Shown here piece after piece: positions 52,250 through 62,244 of a DNA stretch of 64,000 nucleotides; position 1 is the first letter of the stretch; every line of letters begins with the position of its first letter. The stretch lies in the NCBI RefSeq assembly GCF_005116665.1, contig NZ_SWCJ01000002.1, positions 124,001 through 188,000 of the forward strand, in the 5' to 3' direction. This stretch comes from Ferrimonas aestuarii. Its GTDB lineage: Bacteria; Pseudomonadota; Gammaproteobacteria; Enterobacterales; Shewanellaceae. Position numbers and translations under genes: made by a program. A model generated the notes under the pieces. It was not told the origin of the DNA. It searched no databases and saw only the letters and a list, made by a program, of their open reading frames with translations.

Positions 52250-53515
52250 ATGTCACAGGAGTCGAGCAAGCCGTTAGACATCGTCGTTTTCGGTGCCACC
52301 AGTTTTGTGGGCAAGATTTTAAGTCGATATTTGGCCAGCGAATATGGTGTGGATGGGCCAGTGAAGTGGGCCATCGCCGGGCGCAGTCAAAGTAAGCTGC
52401 AAGCGCTGCGCTCAGAATTGGCTCCGGTTCTTGGGGAGAGGGTAGATACGCTTTTAACCATCGTTGCTGATGCGGGCAGAGAATCAGAGCTGAAAGCCAT
52501 GGTGGCGCAAGCGAAGGTGGTGGTGTCCACCGTTGGTCCCTATGCGCTGTATGGCGAACCGTTGGTGAAAGTGTGCGTAGAGCAGGGCGTCGATTACTGC
52601 GATCTCACTGGGGAAGCGCAGTGGATCAAGCGTATGTTGGCGAACTATGAGGCGCAGGCAAAACAGACGGGCGCGCGAATCGTGCACTGCTGCGGTTTTG
52701 ATTCGGTGCCGTCCGATATGGGCGTGTATTTCTTGCAGCAGCAGGCGCAGAAATCCTTTGGCAAGACGCTGCCTCGAGTCAAAATGCGGGTTAAAGCCGC
52801 TAAGGGTGGCATGTCTGGGGGCACGGTCGCCAGTATCATTAACCTCACCAAAGAGGCCATCGCCGATCCCAGCCTTCGAAAACAGCTGGCTAACCCGTTC
52901 TCTCTTTGTCCAAAAGAGGCCGGCTTTTCTCAGCGGCAACCCAATTTAAAAGGCGCCAAATTTGACGCCGACTTTGGCCGTTGGAGCGCGCCGTTTATCA
53001 TGGCGGCCATCAATACTCGCATCGTACATCGCAGTAACGCCCTGCAACAGAACCGCTATGGCGATGGCTTTATTTATGATGAAACCATGTTGGTCGGCAA
53101 AGGACTTAAAGGTCGAATGACCGCCAGCACCATCGTCGCTGTGTTGGGTGGTTTTATGATGGGGGCGGCGGTGAAGCCAACGCGCTGGGCGCTGGAGCGT
53201 TTTGTGTTGCCCAAACCCGGTGAAGGCCCGTCTGAGCGTGAGCAGCGAGAGGGCTTTTACGACATCCGTTTTCTTGGCGAGGACGAATCAGGTCATTCAA
53301 TGATGGTTAAGCTTACGGGCGATCAGGACCCAGGTTATGGCTCTACCGCGAAAATCCTCGGGCAAGCGGCTATCAGTCTTGCACATGATCATCATGAGCA
53401 GGATAAAAAGTGCGGCAGAGACGGGGGCTTTTGGACACCGGCTTCCATCTTCGATGAGCGTTACATCGCGCGGCTTGAACAACATGCTGGTCTGAGTTTT
53501 GAGGTGATTGATTAG
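52250..53515 (+). CDS. Saccharopine dehydrogenase-like (trans-acting enoyl reductase type) protein
   Basis: A 421-residue NAD(P)-binding protein. Rossmann start IVVFGATSFVGKILSRYLAS, then WAIAGRSQSKLQALRSEL, TVGPYALYGEPLVKVCVEQG, DYCDLTGEAQWIKRM and CCGFDSVPSDMGVYFL, which are the regular blocks of the saccharopine dehydrogenase / trans-acting enoyl reductase group. The C-terminal half is the family's substrate domain. ATG 52250 has AAGGGA 6 bases before it. True reaction unknown; lipid-linked reduction is plausible. Base composition returns to the chromosomal norm here. Confidence 0.85.
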   Translation: MSQESSKPLDIVVFGATSFVGKILSRYLASEYGVDGPVKWAIAGRSQSKLQALRSELAPVLGERVDTLLTIVADAGRESELKAMVAQAKVVVSTVGPYALYGEPLVKVCVEQGVDYCDLTGEAQWIKRMLANYEAQAKQTGARIVHCCGFDSVPSDMGVYFLQQQAQKSFGKTLPRVKMRVKAAKGGMSGGTVASIINLTKEAIADPSLRKQLANPFSLCPKEAGFSQRQPNLKGAKFDADFGRWSAPFIMAAINTRIVHRSNALQQNRYGDGFIYDETMLVGKGLKGRMTASTIVAVLGGFMMGAAVKPTRWALERFVLPKPGEGPSEREQREGFYDIRFLGEDESGHSMMVKLTGDQDPGYGSTAKILGQAAISLAHDHHEQDKKCGRDGGFWTPASIFDERYIARLEQHAGLSFEVID

Positions 53516-53628
53516 GCCGTAGGTTATTTGGATTACGCTGCGTTACAGAGATCTCTCATTGGTCAGCATGATGGTTGTGGTCTAAGCTTTTAAGTTCCTC
53601 TAGGAGAACGTGCTAGCAAGGAGGCCGC

Positions 53629-53718
53629 ATGAAAGCAACTCAGTTTATACGGATCTACTTTTGGTCGATGCTGACCTTGGTGTTGTTTGTCGCATTAATG
53701 CCGGGCCGGATCTGGTAA
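53629..53718 (+). CDS. Small single-pass membrane protein (29 aa)
   Basis: ATG 53629 to TAA 53718 with a perfect AAGGAGG site 5 bases upstream. The product MKATQFIRIYFWSMLTLVLF continues with VALMPGRIW, a single membrane segment. A terminator follows 33 bases later, so it has a complete transcription unit. No family recognised. Confidence 0.6.
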   Translation: MKATQFIRIYFWSMLTLVLFVALMPGRIW

Positions 53719-53750
53719 TCAAAGATCCCAACCCCCTCAGTACGGACGCT

Positions 53751-53781
53751 CGCCCCTTAGCACTGCTAAGGGGCGTTTTTA
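53751..53781 (+). terminator. Terminator after the 29-aa gene
   Basis: Stem CGCCCCTTAG, loop CACTG, CTAAGGGGCG, followed by TTTTTATT. Confidence 0.88.
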
Positions 53782-53790
53782 TTGGCGAGT

Positions 53791-54306
53791 TCAGTCGATG
53801 ATGCGACAGCCGCAAACGGCGTTGGACGGCTGGAAGAATACCGCCGCAAAGCCTTTATTATCGTCTCGCTGCAGCAATCGCAGCGTTAAGTTGTGACTTC
53901 CCAGGTTGGTTAGATTGCTCTTGGCAAAGTTGCTCAGGTAGTTCATGTGCGCCACCTGCGCCTCTTTCGGGCGGTACATCTCGGTGTTGACGGAATCAAC
54001 GGCAATTTCATAGATGTCCTGCTCAGTGGTGCCGCCGACAATCTCCCCAGACATGGAGATCATTGAGTGGGGTTCTCCAGAGCGAGTCAGGTAGCGGTAG
54101 CTGACGTTGGCGTAGGTGCCCTTGAGTACGAAGTTGGCTATCAGGTAGTGGCTTGATTTGCCCTCATCGGTGTTGTCGTACAGCTCGTTTCGGCAGCTCA
54201 GGGTGAGATTGGCATCCATCTCTTTGATGGTGTTGTGGCCAAACAACAACATTAGCAGCATCAGCAGTACGATGAGGTTTACGAACCGGAACAGTTGCTT
54301 ATTCAC
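53791..54306 (-). CDS. Hypothetical membrane-anchored partner of the wHTH regulator
   Basis: A 171-residue protein with one N-terminal membrane segment (FVNLIVLLMLLMLLFGH) and a periplasmic domain with two close Cys near the end (AVCGCRIID). It overlaps the preceding ToxR/CadC-like gene by 8 bases. The arrangement recalls toxR-toxS and tcpP-tcpH, in which the second gene stabilises the regulator, so a partner role is likely. No sequence match to ToxS could be recognised. Confidence 0.6.
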   Translation of the reverse strand: MNKQLFRFVNLIVLLMLLMLLFGHNTIKEMDANLTLSCRNELYDNTDEGKSSHYLIANFVLKGTYANVSYRYLTRSGEPHSMISMSGEIVGGTTEQDIYEIAVDSVNTEMYRPKEAQVAHMNYLSNFAKSNLTNLGSHNLTLRLLQRDDNKGFAAVFFQPSNAVCGCRIID

Positions 54307-55057
54307 AGATCTTTACCTCCTTTAACCAGTTGGCTGAGATGAACTCAGGGCGGGCCCGAAAATCACTGATCTTCATGTTTCGAATGCGTATCGGCGATGC
54401 CAATGAAAATAGGGTGATGTTCAGCATCTGCTGATCATGGGAAAGGGCTATTTTGACTCGCTGCCACTGGCTGTATTCACATTGGGTAATGTGCTGTGCC
54501 AAAACGTCTCCATAGCGTTTCATTTCAGCGATGTTGGCCTGCGAGGAGGTCACAAAATCCAGCGAGATTTTTTGGCCACTGTGATTGGTGATGGCAATAG
54601 ACTCAGCGGTGATCGGCGGGCCTTCATAATTACTGACACTGGTTCGCCAGAAAAACAGCATCGAGACCACCACCACCGCCAGTAGCGATAATATCTGCAT
54701 CCCCTTAACAAAGGTCCTCGGCAGACGTCTGGAGGTCGGCTCTAGCTCCGATGGATCCTCGATTTGGCTTGGTAGAAGCTGATAACCCTCTTTAGGAATG
54801 GTGTGCAAACAGTGGGCACCGGCATCCCCGAGGGTTTGTCGTAAGGTAAACACCGCCTTTACCACGGCGGACTCACTGATTTGAGCACTATCGGTCCCTG
54901 CGAAACTGAGCTCTTTTTTACTAAGGGTAATTCCAGGTTTTTCTGCAAGCTGGCCTAAAACGATCAGCTCACTTCTGGTTAGCGTAACGGTCGCACTTGA
55001 TTCAAGGTGTTGCAGACACCCACGATCGGCAATAAACCGATATTCGCCAAGAATCAT
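54299..55057 (-). CDS. ToxR/CadC-like transmembrane winged-helix regulator
   Basis: A 252-residue protein. N-terminal OmpR-type winged helix (TLTRSELIVLGQLAEKPGITLSKKELS, then SAVVKAVFTLRQTLGD and TIPKEGYQLLP), one membrane segment near residue 120 (GMQILSLLAVVVVSMLFFW), and a periplasmic domain with a lone Cys pair (QCEYS, KICE). No receiver domain, so it signals directly from the periplasm. GAGGAC precedes the ATG. It is divergent to a cytochrome gene, a probable target. Confidence 0.85.
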   Translation of the reverse strand: MILGEYRFIADRGCLQHLESSATVTLTRSELIVLGQLAEKPGITLSKKELSFAGTDSAQISESAVVKAVFTLRQTLGDAGAHCLHTIPKEGYQLLPSQIEDPSELEPTSRRLPRTFVKGMQILSLLAVVVVSMLFFWRTSVSNYEGPPITAESIAITNHSGQKISLDFVTSSQANIAEMKRYGDVLAQHITQCEYSQWQRVKIALSHDQQMLNITLFSLASPIRIRNMKISDFRARPEFISANWLKEVKICE

Positions 55058-55443
55058 TAAATTGTCCTCATCATCATCTGTTTACATTGTAAAAAGAACC
55101 CAGATAAAAGACCGTGATCTGCACCTCCAGACTCAAATCCCTCGTGCATCTGTTCGGGCCAATCCCGACACATTGAGATCGCCGTGTAACAAATTTCAAT
55201 TATTCCAACAGCGGTAATCTCTGTAATGGCGATTACGGCAGAGATATATCTTTCTTGGCGCGCCCCAGATTATAGAAAACACTAGACCTGTCCCTTGGTC
55301 AGATGAGGCTTCATTAATATTCACCAAATCTAATGTACAAAAATTATCGTGATCCCCGTCACTAAATAAAGGCCGCGGCCTTCCTAGCATGATTACCACG
55401 CCGCTGATGACGGCGATGAAAAACAACCTAATAAATTGAGGTA
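55058..55443. other. Divergent control region
   Basis: About 385 bases between the wHTH regulator and the cytochrome gene. It should carry promoters for both. A minus-strand frame here encodes a membrane-like stretch (RLFFIAVISGVVIML) but lacks a ribosome site and overlaps the cytochrome start region, so it is not called. Confidence 0.5.
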
Positions 55444-55446
55444 ATG

Positions 55447-56256
55447 ATGATGAGTATGGACCGTCGAAACGCACTGAAAAATATCATTGGCATGACTACT
55501 TGTGCAGCGGGCGCTGCGGTAGTGCCTAATATGGTTCTGGCAGCTGAGGAGTCTTGGCAGTTTGCACCTGAAGACGCCAACACTCTGGCTTGGACCAAGG
55601 TTGACCCAATGGAGGTGGCTAAAATTTCTTATCAGGAAGCCGTTCGTACCAAAGGTTGTATGTATCAGGTGTTCCATGCACTGGTCACCGCTCAAGCGCA
55701 GGCCGGTGGCCCAGATGCCGACAAGTTCGCGGCAATTCCAACCGCGCTGTCCATGTATGGCAGCGGTGGTATCTATGGCTTAGGTACCGTGTGCGGTAAC
55801 AATAACGCTGCAGGTATGTTCTTTAAGTTGATCTCCATCAATGGCAACAAGCCAAGCTCCATGGAAAAGGTTTCCGCTTACTACCAGAACACCATGCTTC
55901 CCTATAACGACGCTGAATTCTTAACTGCGCTTGGCGTCTCTCAGGCTGACTTTGATGCCAATGTTGTGGTGCAAACCAAAGCGGAGAGTTTGCTGTGTCA
56001 TGCCTCTTTGACTCGTTGGTGTGAAGCGTCTGGTAAAGCAGTGGCCACCAAGGGCATGCGCTGTCAGCTATTGTCGGCTTCCATTGCATACCACATCGCT
56101 GAAATTCTTAACCAAGAGCTGGAAACCGGAGATGTCTCTGATCTGCCTGGATACGAAAACGTGAGCCAGTGCGTGATGTGTCACACCAAAGCGGAAGACT
56201 CTATGGGCACCTCGGTGATGGCGGGTATGGAATGTGATACCTGTCACGGCAACTAA
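55447..56256 (+). CDS. C_GCAxxG / split-Soret cytochrome c-like protein
   Basis: A 269-residue exported cytochrome. It has a twin-arginine-type signal (MDRRNALKNIIGM, hydrophobic core, cut after LAA), a C_GCAxxG_C_C-like region (RTKGCMYQVFHALVTAQA, GGIYGLGTVCGNNNAAG), and two haem sites CVMCH and CDTCH at the C-terminus. Desulfovibrio split-Soret cytochrome c has this domain with two haems. The start is one of several adjacent ATGs after GAGG. A lipoprotein gene follows after 25 bases. Function in this organism is unknown. Confidence 0.8.
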   Translation: MMSMDRRNALKNIIGMTTCAAGAAVVPNMVLAAEESWQFAPEDANTLAWTKVDPMEVAKISYQEAVRTKGCMYQVFHALVTAQAQAGGPDADKFAAIPTALSMYGSGGIYGLGTVCGNNNAAGMFFKLISINGNKPSSMEKVSAYYQNTMLPYNDAEFLTALGVSQADFDANVVVQTKAESLLCHASLTRWCEASGKAVATKGMRCQLLSASIAYHIAEILNQELETGDVSDLPGYENVSQCVMCHTKAEDSMGTSVMAGMECDTCHGN

Positions 56257-56281
56257 TTTCGGCGAATAGAGGAGAGATTCC

Positions 56282-56812
56282 ATGAAAAAAGCATTAATCG
56301 CCATGTTAGTCGCAAGCATGACCCTAGTGGGTTGTAGTGACGATGACGACAACAGCCCGGTAGACCCAGGTCCAACCGACCCGACTGATCCAACGGACCC
56401 AACTGATCCTACCGATCCGGTTGATCCTGAAACCATTGTCATTGGTGAAGCCACCAGCATCAACATCGAACAAACCAGCTTCGATGAGGTAACCGGCGAA
56501 GTTTTGGTGACCTTGACCACGGATGACGGCGTTGCCATTACCGGCCTAACCGACTTTGGACTGCGTTACATGGCCTTTGAGGCCGACCAGCCTTGGAAAC
56601 ACATGCAAGACATGATGGGGCTGTCCAGTCACGAAGCACTAATTGCTGACTGCAGCGCATCCGATTGTGACGTTACCATCACCGAGGGCGAAAACGGCTC
56701 CTACAGCTTAATGCCAAAGAGCTACGAGTGGCAGGGCACGCCGGAAAGCTACAAAGCTTGGCTACACATCAGCACAGAACTGGTGGCTAAGGATCCGCTT
56801 TGGATCGAGTAA
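56282..56812 (+). CDS. Lipoprotein with Asp-Pro-Thr repeats
   Basis: A 176-residue lipoprotein: signal MKKALIAMLVASMTLVGC with lipobox LVGC (Cys18), then an acidic linker with repeated DPT units (about 27-48), then a beta-domain (TSINIEQTSFDEVTGEVLVTL). The beta-domain resembles the N-terminal domain of OmcA/MtrC-type outer membrane cytochromes, but there are no CxxCH sites, so it is either a truncated derivative or a separate partner. GAGGAGAG precedes the ATG. Cotranscribed with the cytochrome and terminated after. Confidence 0.7.
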   Translation: MKKALIAMLVASMTLVGCSDDDDNSPVDPGPTDPTDPTDPTDPTDPVDPETIVIGEATSINIEQTSFDEVTGEVLVTLTTDDGVAITGLTDFGLRYMAFEADQPWKHMQDMMGLSSHEALIADCSASDCDVTITEGENGSYSLMPKSYEWQGTPESYKAWLHISTELVAKDPLWIE

Positions 56813-56836
56813 TCATCATTAGATGTTAGGTTATTT

Positions 56837-56862
56837 GGCTGGCGTTTTCGCCAGCCTTTTTT
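56837..56862 (+). terminator. Terminator after lipoprotein gene
   Basis: Stem GGCTGGCG, loop TTTT, CGCCAGCC, then a run of six T. Confidence 0.92.
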
Positions 56863-56990
56863 ATCTGTGCTGTCCAACAAACTTGACCCAAACTTGCCTG
56901 TGAGGCGGGTTATAATCCTATTAGTACGCTATTGAAACTGCGCTCAGCATTTTGCATTATTCGTCGGTTATTAACTGATAGGTATCGATT

Positions 56991-57719
56991 ATGGGCCAAG
57001 GCCGCATTCTCGTCGTGGACGACGATCAAACTACCCAGATTCGCCACTGTGGCTACTTTGAACAGGCGGGCTACGAGGTGGCGGTGGCAAAGGATGCTCA
57101 ATCCATGCGCGATCAGCTAAAGAGTGCTCAGTTCGATATCATCTTATTGGACGTAAACCTTCCCGATGACGACGGCATGATGCTGACTCGTCAACTGCGC
57201 AGTGAGTCTGACGTTGGCATTATTTTAGTCACGGGCCGCTGCGACAGCGTCGATAAAATCGTTGGCCTTGAAATGGGCGCCGATGACTATGTGACCAAAC
57301 CGGTTGAGATGCGTGAGCTGTTGGTTCGGGTGAAAAATCTGCTTTGGCGAATTCGACGGGCAGAGATAGAGCCGTCACCGAACTCGGATGTGGCCCCATC
57401 AAGCTTTGAGTTTTCTGGCTGGCAATTCGATCCTAACGGTCGTCAGCTTCATCGCGATGGCATTGAAGTGAAGTTAACCAAGGCGGAGTTTGAACTGCTT
57501 CACGGCTTTGTGCTGCACCCGCAACAGGTGCTGCCCCGTGAGCGGTTGCTGTCGATGATCTCCAATCGAGTCGATGGCCCTAACGATCGCACGGTAGATG
57601 TGTTGATTCGTAGGCTACGCGCCAAAATGGAGAAGCCCGAAGGTTACCCAACTCTGTTTGTTACCGTTCATGGGGAAGGGTATCTGTTTTCATCTACGGT
57701 ATCGGGTCAGGGGACCTAG
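56991..57719 (+). CDS. torR: Response regulator TorR
   Basis: A 242-residue OmpR-family regulator that activates TMAO/DMSO reductase genes. Receiver: ILVVDDDQTTQIRHCGYFEQAGY, Asp54 in ILLDVNLPDDDG, VTKPVEMRELLVRVKNLLWR. DNA-binding domain: LTKAEFELLHGFVLHPQQVLPRERLL and DVLIRRLRAKMEKP. The receiver and domain linker are TorR-like. It is convergent with torT by a 26-base overlap of 3' ends. ATG follows AGGT. Confidence 0.88.
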   Translation: MGQGRILVVDDDQTTQIRHCGYFEQAGYEVAVAKDAQSMRDQLKSAQFDIILLDVNLPDDDGMMLTRQLRSESDVGIILVTGRCDSVDKIVGLEMGADDYVTKPVEMRELLVRVKNLLWRIRRAEIEPSPNSDVAPSSFEFSGWQFDPNGRQLHRDGIEVKLTKAEFELLHGFVLHPQQVLPRERLLSMISNRVDGPNDRTVDVLIRRLRAKMEKPEGYPTLFVTVHGEGYLFSSTVSGQGT

Positions 57720-58650
57720 GCTTAACCTCATAGGTAGCCTGAAACCACGGATCGGAGAGGGACGTATCTGGCTCACCCAGGTTTGACGGCGTCAGCAGTG
57801 AAATCTGTGGCCCAACCTGCTGGGGAATCGACTCCCCCTTTAGGTATTTGACTGCGTAGTTCACCGCCATCTCTCCCTGCTGTCTCATGTTGTCGGTGAT
57901 GGCCATTTTCACCTTATCTCGCATTAATCCGCGATATACACCGTGACTAAGGTAGGTACTGATGATGTCGGTGTGAGAATTTTGCACCTCATTGATGGCA
58001 ATCTCGACCGAAACCGCACCGCCAATAATCAGATCCGGCGCTGGATGGGTTTTTAAGTAGGAGGTCAGCAGTCGCCGCTGGGCCGACGGACTGTTTTCAC
58101 CGTAAAGTGTGGCCTGAATCTGAATCTGCTCGGGCAGAGCATCCAATAACCCTTTGCGCATAAACTGATTGCCGCCCCGGCCCCTCGGCCCCAGTAGCAT
58201 TAAGGCACTTAGGGTGTTCTCTTTGGGGTAGTGCTCTGCCAATCCCTGCGCCAATGCCCGCCCCATCTGATACCAAGATACGCCAACTAAGGATTGCACG
58301 TAGTAGGGGTCGGTGGCGTTTACCACTGAGATAATTGGCGTGGTCTCGGCTGCCTGAGCTACGGCATTGGGTAACTCGTAGCTGACGCTGCCCAGTAAAA
58401 TCAGATCCGCCTGCCACTGCAGACATTTGGAGATTTGAGCCACCTGAATCGCCTGATTTTGGTAGCCCCCGGCTTCCATCACCTTCAATTGAACCTGGTG
58501 AGCTTGCGCCGCTTCCACCATGCCTTGATTCACACTGAGCCAGTAAGAATCCTTAAGGTGAGGGTACAGGGCGCATAACTTCATCGCTGTGGCAGGTGAT
58601 GAAGTTAACAATAATAGTAGGCTAGCTGCGATACTAAGGCGTGTTTGCAC
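57694..58650 (-). CDS. torT: Periplasmic TMAO-sensing protein TorT
   Basis: A 318-residue periplasmic binding-type protein of the TorT family, which binds TMAO and hands the signal to TorS. Signal peptide 1-22 ([22 protein letters not shown]), then two lobes of the sugar-binding fold ([20 protein letters not shown] ... [17 protein letters not shown] ... [21 protein letters not shown]). Start GTG. Divergent to torS with the starts only about 65 bases apart, so promoters overlap. Confidence 0.88.
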   Translation of the reverse strand: MQTRLSIAASLLLLLTSSPATAMKLCALYPHLKDSYWLSVNQGMVEAAQAHQVQLKVMEAGGYQNQAIQVAQISKCLQWQADLILLGSVSYELPNAVAQAAETTPIISVVNATDPYYVQSLVGVSWYQMGRALAQGLAEHYPKENTLSALMLLGPRGRGGNQFMRKGLLDALPEQIQIQATLYGENSPSAQRRLLTSYLKTHPAPDLIIGGAVSVEIAINEVQNSHTDIISTYLSHGVYRGLMRDKVKMAITDNMRQQGEMAVNYAVKYLKGESIPQQVGPQISLLTPSNLGEPDTSLSDPWFQATYEVKPRSPDPIP

Positions 58651-58714
58651 GTTTGGGCTGCTGGTTTTGATACACTTAGTTCATTGTACCAAAGCTTTCA
58701 AAAGTGCTGCTGAT

Positions 58715-61537
58715 TTGTCTGCCATTTTTCCCAATAGATCACTGAAATCCAAACTACTGGCCGCGTTTGCGATCATGGCATCGCTGTCGTTGCTGGCGGT
58801 CATCTTTGGTGGTTTGGGGCTTACCCAACTTAAAGATCGTCATGACCAGTTGGCGCAGCGGGCGGTGCCACTGCTCAACCAAGCGCGTTCGGTATCAGAG
58901 ATCACGGGCCGAATTGTTCTAAATGGCGAATACCTATCTCGGCTTCAAAACCTTGATCAACTGCAAGGCACCAAAGATAAGCTGGATGAAGATTTGGAAG
59001 CGCTGCAGCGACTCACGTCCCAAAGCATCGAGCTTGCGAATGTGTTCCCGGAAAAGCTTGATCAGCGGGTACAGCAGCAGATCACGCAGCTCGCCACCAA
59101 GGTCTCCGATCGCATTCAGATCTCAATGGAGTTTGAGCAGCAGTGGAACCGACTTAATACCCAAGTGCTGGATATGATTGAGCTGGTTGATTCCCAGTTG
59201 GCCAACGCTGAAACTGCTATGGTGTCCAGAAGCATTGGGTTATATCAAGGGCTGGCTAACGATCCCAGTTTTGTCGATCAACTGATCGAGGTGGACTTGA
59301 GGCAGCTACGGCGCATGAATGAGCTGAAATACAACTTGGTCAAGTTGCGACAACAGCTGTTGACCATGCGCCAAAGTGACACGTTTCGGGAATTAACCTG
59401 GGACAAGCGCCAATACCACGCCTCGTTGAGTTACCTGCCACTTCTGATTGAAACCGTACCGGATCCGGATCAGCGCCAAGAGATGGCGGGGCTTTATAAA
59501 CAACTGGAGAGCGGTAAGTCTCTGTTTCAGCAACGCAGCCGGCTGCTGACGTTGGACTTTACCCTAGATCAGCAATCCCAGCGCTTAGACACGGTGTTTG
59601 TTGGTATCCGAGCCAATATGAATCGTGTGCTGACGTCGGCAAACCAAAAAGTGGAAACCACGGAGCAACAGGCGGACACGGTGTTTCGCATCGCGTTAAC
59701 CTTAATGTTCATCGCCGGTGTTGTTGCCATTTTTGTGTCCATCACGGTGTTGAACCGAGTGGTGCTAAAGCAGGTGGTGACGCGAATTGAACGCTTTACT
59801 GAGGCGCTGCTTAAACTGGCTAGAGGGGATCTCAGTGTGTCAGTGGCCGCGGAGGGCAAAGATGAGCTAAGCCAACTGGCCGGTGCCATCGACTCCTTTA
59901 AGCAAACTGCCATCTTAAAACAACAGGCGGAATATGAGCTCAAACAGCAGCAAAAGGTACTCGAGCAGACGGTGGTCGAGCGCACCGAAGCGTTGTCTGC
60001 GACCAATGAGCAGCTGAATCATCAATTGGACGTTGCCGCCGAGGCGAGGGCGCAGGCGGAGCAGGCCAATCAAGCCAAATCTCGATTTTTGGCCAACATC
60101 AGCCACGAGATCCGCACTCCAATGAACGGCATCCTAGGCAGTGCTCAGCTGATGGAGGCGCATTCGCTGACCGCCAGCAACCGCCAATATCTGGAGGCGA
60201 TCACTCAGTCAGGGGAGCACCTGCTTGAGGTGATCAACGACGTACTGGATTACTCCAAAATTGAAGCAGACAAGATGAGTCTGTCTAAGGGGCCGTGCAA
60301 TTTCAACCAGGTCTTAGCTGAGGTTCGTGACACCATCAGCCCTAAGGCGCAGGAGAAGGGCTTAGATCTGGTGGTGGATTATCTTGATGACGCTCAAGCC
60401 AATCTGTGTCTTGATCGCGCCAAAGTAAAACAGATTTTACTTAACCTGCTGGGCAATGCAGTGAAGTTTACCGAGGAGGGTGAAGTCATACTGCAACCAG
60501 AGTGGCGCAGTGGCACCCTAACCTTGGACATAACCGATACCGGCGTGGGGTTGTCGCAAGCGGAACAGTCGCGACTGTTTACCCCATTTGAGCAGGGCGA
60601 GCACCACAGCGAAGGTACTGGATTGGGACTGGCGATCAGTCAGCGCATGGCCAAATTAATGCAAGGGCAAATTACGCTATTCAGTGAACTGGGGGAGGGC
60701 AGCACCTTTACCTTAGAGATTCCGGCTGAGTCAGTATCGTCTGTCTTGGTGAATCGTAATGAACCAGCAACCACGACAACCCTCCCACCACAAAAGCTGT
60801 TGGTGGTGGAAGATAATGCAACCAACCGCCTGGTCGTTGAAGGCTTTTTAACCAAGCTAAATCAGCAGTGGCAGATGGCCTGCGATGGCGCAGAGGCACA
60901 AGCGGCCATCGAACGTGGCCCCTTTGATTTGGCGCTGGTGGACATCAATTTGCCCGATACCAACGGCGTAGCGCTTCAAGCTCGGTTAAAGGAGTGGCAC
61001 TTTAACAAGTTTGGTTTGCCGCTGCATACGGTGGCCATGTCGGCCCACGCCTTTAGCGAACAGGTTGAGGGCTTCTTAGCTCGAGGGTTTGATGCGTTTG
61101 TATCCAAACCGATGAAACTTGATGATCTTGCTGTGGCACTGAGTCAGCAACCGTCTTTAAGGGCTGCCGAGCCTGCCTGTTGCCAGCCGTCAGCGGCCCC
61201 CGGTTGGGTGACAAAGCCGCTCACTGGCATCGATGAGGCCAAATTGAAAGCGGACGTTGAGGTGCTGGGGCGCGAGCGCATGATTCAGATGTTAGAGGCG
61301 TTCAAACAGGACTGTGAAACCTATCTGTCGCTTATTGATACTCAAGATGGTTTGGGTCGCGGTTTACATCAGCTTGCGGGGGCGGCGGGCGCTTTGGCGA
61401 TGACGGATCTGGAAGGCGCATGTCGGCAGTGGCAGGCTCAGAGTCAGTTGTCTCAGAATCAATATCAGCAACTGAGACAGCTCATTGAGCAAGCTCAGTC
61501 TCAAGTTGCTGAGGTGATAACCCATCGCCGCTATTGA
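58715..61537 (+). CDS. torS: Hybrid sensor histidine kinase TorS
   Basis: A tripartite kinase of about 940 residues. Membrane segment ([23 protein letters not shown]), periplasmic sensor of about 290 residues, second membrane segment ([20 protein letters not shown]), HAMP, dimerisation/H-box ([19 protein letters not shown]), ATPase domain ([11 protein letters not shown] end), receiver ([12 protein letters not shown]) and Hpt ([16 protein letters not shown]). The frame is open from 58589 but that part overlaps torT; TTG 58715 gives the expected N-terminus before the first membrane segment and lacks a strong ribosome site, so the start is uncertain. Phosphorelay ends at TorR. Confidence 0.88.
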   Translation: MSAIFPNRSLKSKLLAAFAIMASLSLLAVIFGGLGLTQLKDRHDQLAQRAVPLLNQARSVSEITGRIVLNGEYLSRLQNLDQLQGTKDKLDEDLEALQRLTSQSIELANVFPEKLDQRVQQQITQLATKVSDRIQISMEFEQQWNRLNTQVLDMIELVDSQLANAETAMVSRSIGLYQGLANDPSFVDQLIEVDLRQLRRMNELKYNLVKLRQQLLTMRQSDTFRELTWDKRQYHASLSYLPLLIETVPDPDQRQEMAGLYKQLESGKSLFQQRSRLLTLDFTLDQQSQRLDTVFVGIRANMNRVLTSANQKVETTEQQADTVFRIALTLMFIAGVVAIFVSITVLNRVVLKQVVTRIERFTEALLKLARGDLSVSVAAEGKDELSQLAGAIDSFKQTAILKQQAEYELKQQQKVLEQTVVERTEALSATNEQLNHQLDVAAEARAQAEQANQAKSRFLANISHEIRTPMNGILGSAQLMEAHSLTASNRQYLEAITQSGEHLLEVINDVLDYSKIEADKMSLSKGPCNFNQVLAEVRDTISPKAQEKGLDLVVDYLDDAQANLCLDRAKVKQILLNLLGNAVKFTEEGEVILQPEWRSGTLTLDITDTGVGLSQAEQSRLFTPFEQGEHHSEGTGLGLAISQRMAKLMQGQITLFSELGEGSTFTLEIPAESVSSVLVNRNEPATTTTLPPQKLLVVEDNATNRLVVEGFLTKLNQQWQMACDGAEAQAAIERGPFDLALVDINLPDTNGVALQARLKEWHFNKFGLPLHTVAMSAHAFSEQVEGFLARGFDAFVSKPMKLDDLAVALSQQPSLRAAEPACCQPSAAPGWVTKPLTGIDEAKLKADVEVLGRERMIQMLEAFKQDCETYLSLIDTQDGLGRGLHQLAGAAGALAMTDLEGACRQWQAQSQLSQNQYQQLRQLIEQAQSQVAEVITHRRY

Positions 61538-62181
61538 TACAGGGATAGGCTAACGGGGTTGAGTTCAAGGTCGGATTTCAACCCTGCTAACACCGAGGCA
61601 GTAAGTAGAGCGATGCCCTGATAGTAGCCACTGTCGGCGTGCTCTAACATCAAGGTTTCAAAACGGCCGCTCCAAGGCAACAGGTGCTGCTCTAGCAGGG
61701 CTTTGGCAACGCCCAAGTGTACGCCGTCTTTGTCTTGCATCTCCTTACCAAACAGTTGACCCACCATAGATAGCATCAATCCGATGTGGTCGATAGGCTC
61801 CTTGTTATCGGTTTTCACTGAGATCCCATAGTGGTTCATAAACGCCGCCAGCGCCTCGGTGGAGGGGCCACACAGCAGACGTTTTTCATGAAGGTATGGG
61901 GAGCCCCAAGGTAGGGCGGTTGGCATCTGTGGCCCAACAAACAATTGGGTAAAGTCGGGTTTTAATTGGGTCAACAGTGTGGCGTTATCTTGGCGTAAAC
62001 ACTCCTGAAGGCGTGCCAGCCCCTGAGCTCGCAGTTCTGGTTCCCCAGATTGCGGCCAGCTGTCCCACACCTCGATGTCGCGAAGTTGGTCTAGCAGGTA
62101 ATCGCCAGGCTCAAAGTAGAGGGCATGGTAGAGGATGTTGGCTTGCGCTTGGTAGAAGGCCAGTAGGTCGTGATTTATCAT
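61531..62181 (-). CDS. torD: TorD/DmsD-family molybdoenzyme chaperone
   Basis: A 216-residue all-helical chaperone that binds the Tat signal and protects the apo catalytic subunit until the molybdenum cofactor is inserted. Family signatures: [23 protein letters not shown] and [20 protein letters not shown]. It lies downstream of dmsA and dmsB on the minus strand, so it most likely serves the adjacent reductase rather than a TorA. Its 3' end overlaps torS by 7 bases, convergent. Confidence 0.88.
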   Translation of the reverse strand: MINHDLLAFYQAQANILYHALYFEPGDYLLDQLRDIEVWDSWPQSGEPELRAQGLARLQECLRQDNATLLTQLKPDFTQLFVGPQMPTALPWGSPYLHEKRLLCGPSTEALAAFMNHYGISVKTDNKEPIDHIGLMLSMVGQLFGKEMQDKDGVHLGVAKALLEQHLLPWSGRFETLMLEHADSGYYQGIALLTASVLAGLKSDLELNPVSLSLYQ

Positions 62182-62195
62182 GATTCAGATCCTAA

Positions 62196-62227
62196 AAAGG
62201 GGACTTTGTATCAGAAAGCCCCCTTTG
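62196..62227 (-). terminator. Terminator or attenuator between dmsB and torD
   Basis: On the minus strand AAAGGGGGCTTT, loop CTGATAC, AAAGTCCCCTTT with one mismatch, followed by TT. It should reduce transcription into torD relative to dmsAB. Confidence 0.65.
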
Positions 62228-62244
62228 TTCTGTTTAGACTGAGC

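Noticed and set aside
53610..53801. Open frame of 63 codons in another frame over the 29-aa gene
   Set aside because: No ribosome site, runs through the terminator hairpin, and the overlapping short gene has a perfect one.
55196..55474. Minus-strand frame with a membrane-like segment before the cytochrome gene
   Set aside because: No Shine-Dalgarno, overlaps the cytochrome start, product not recognisable; kept only as a remark.
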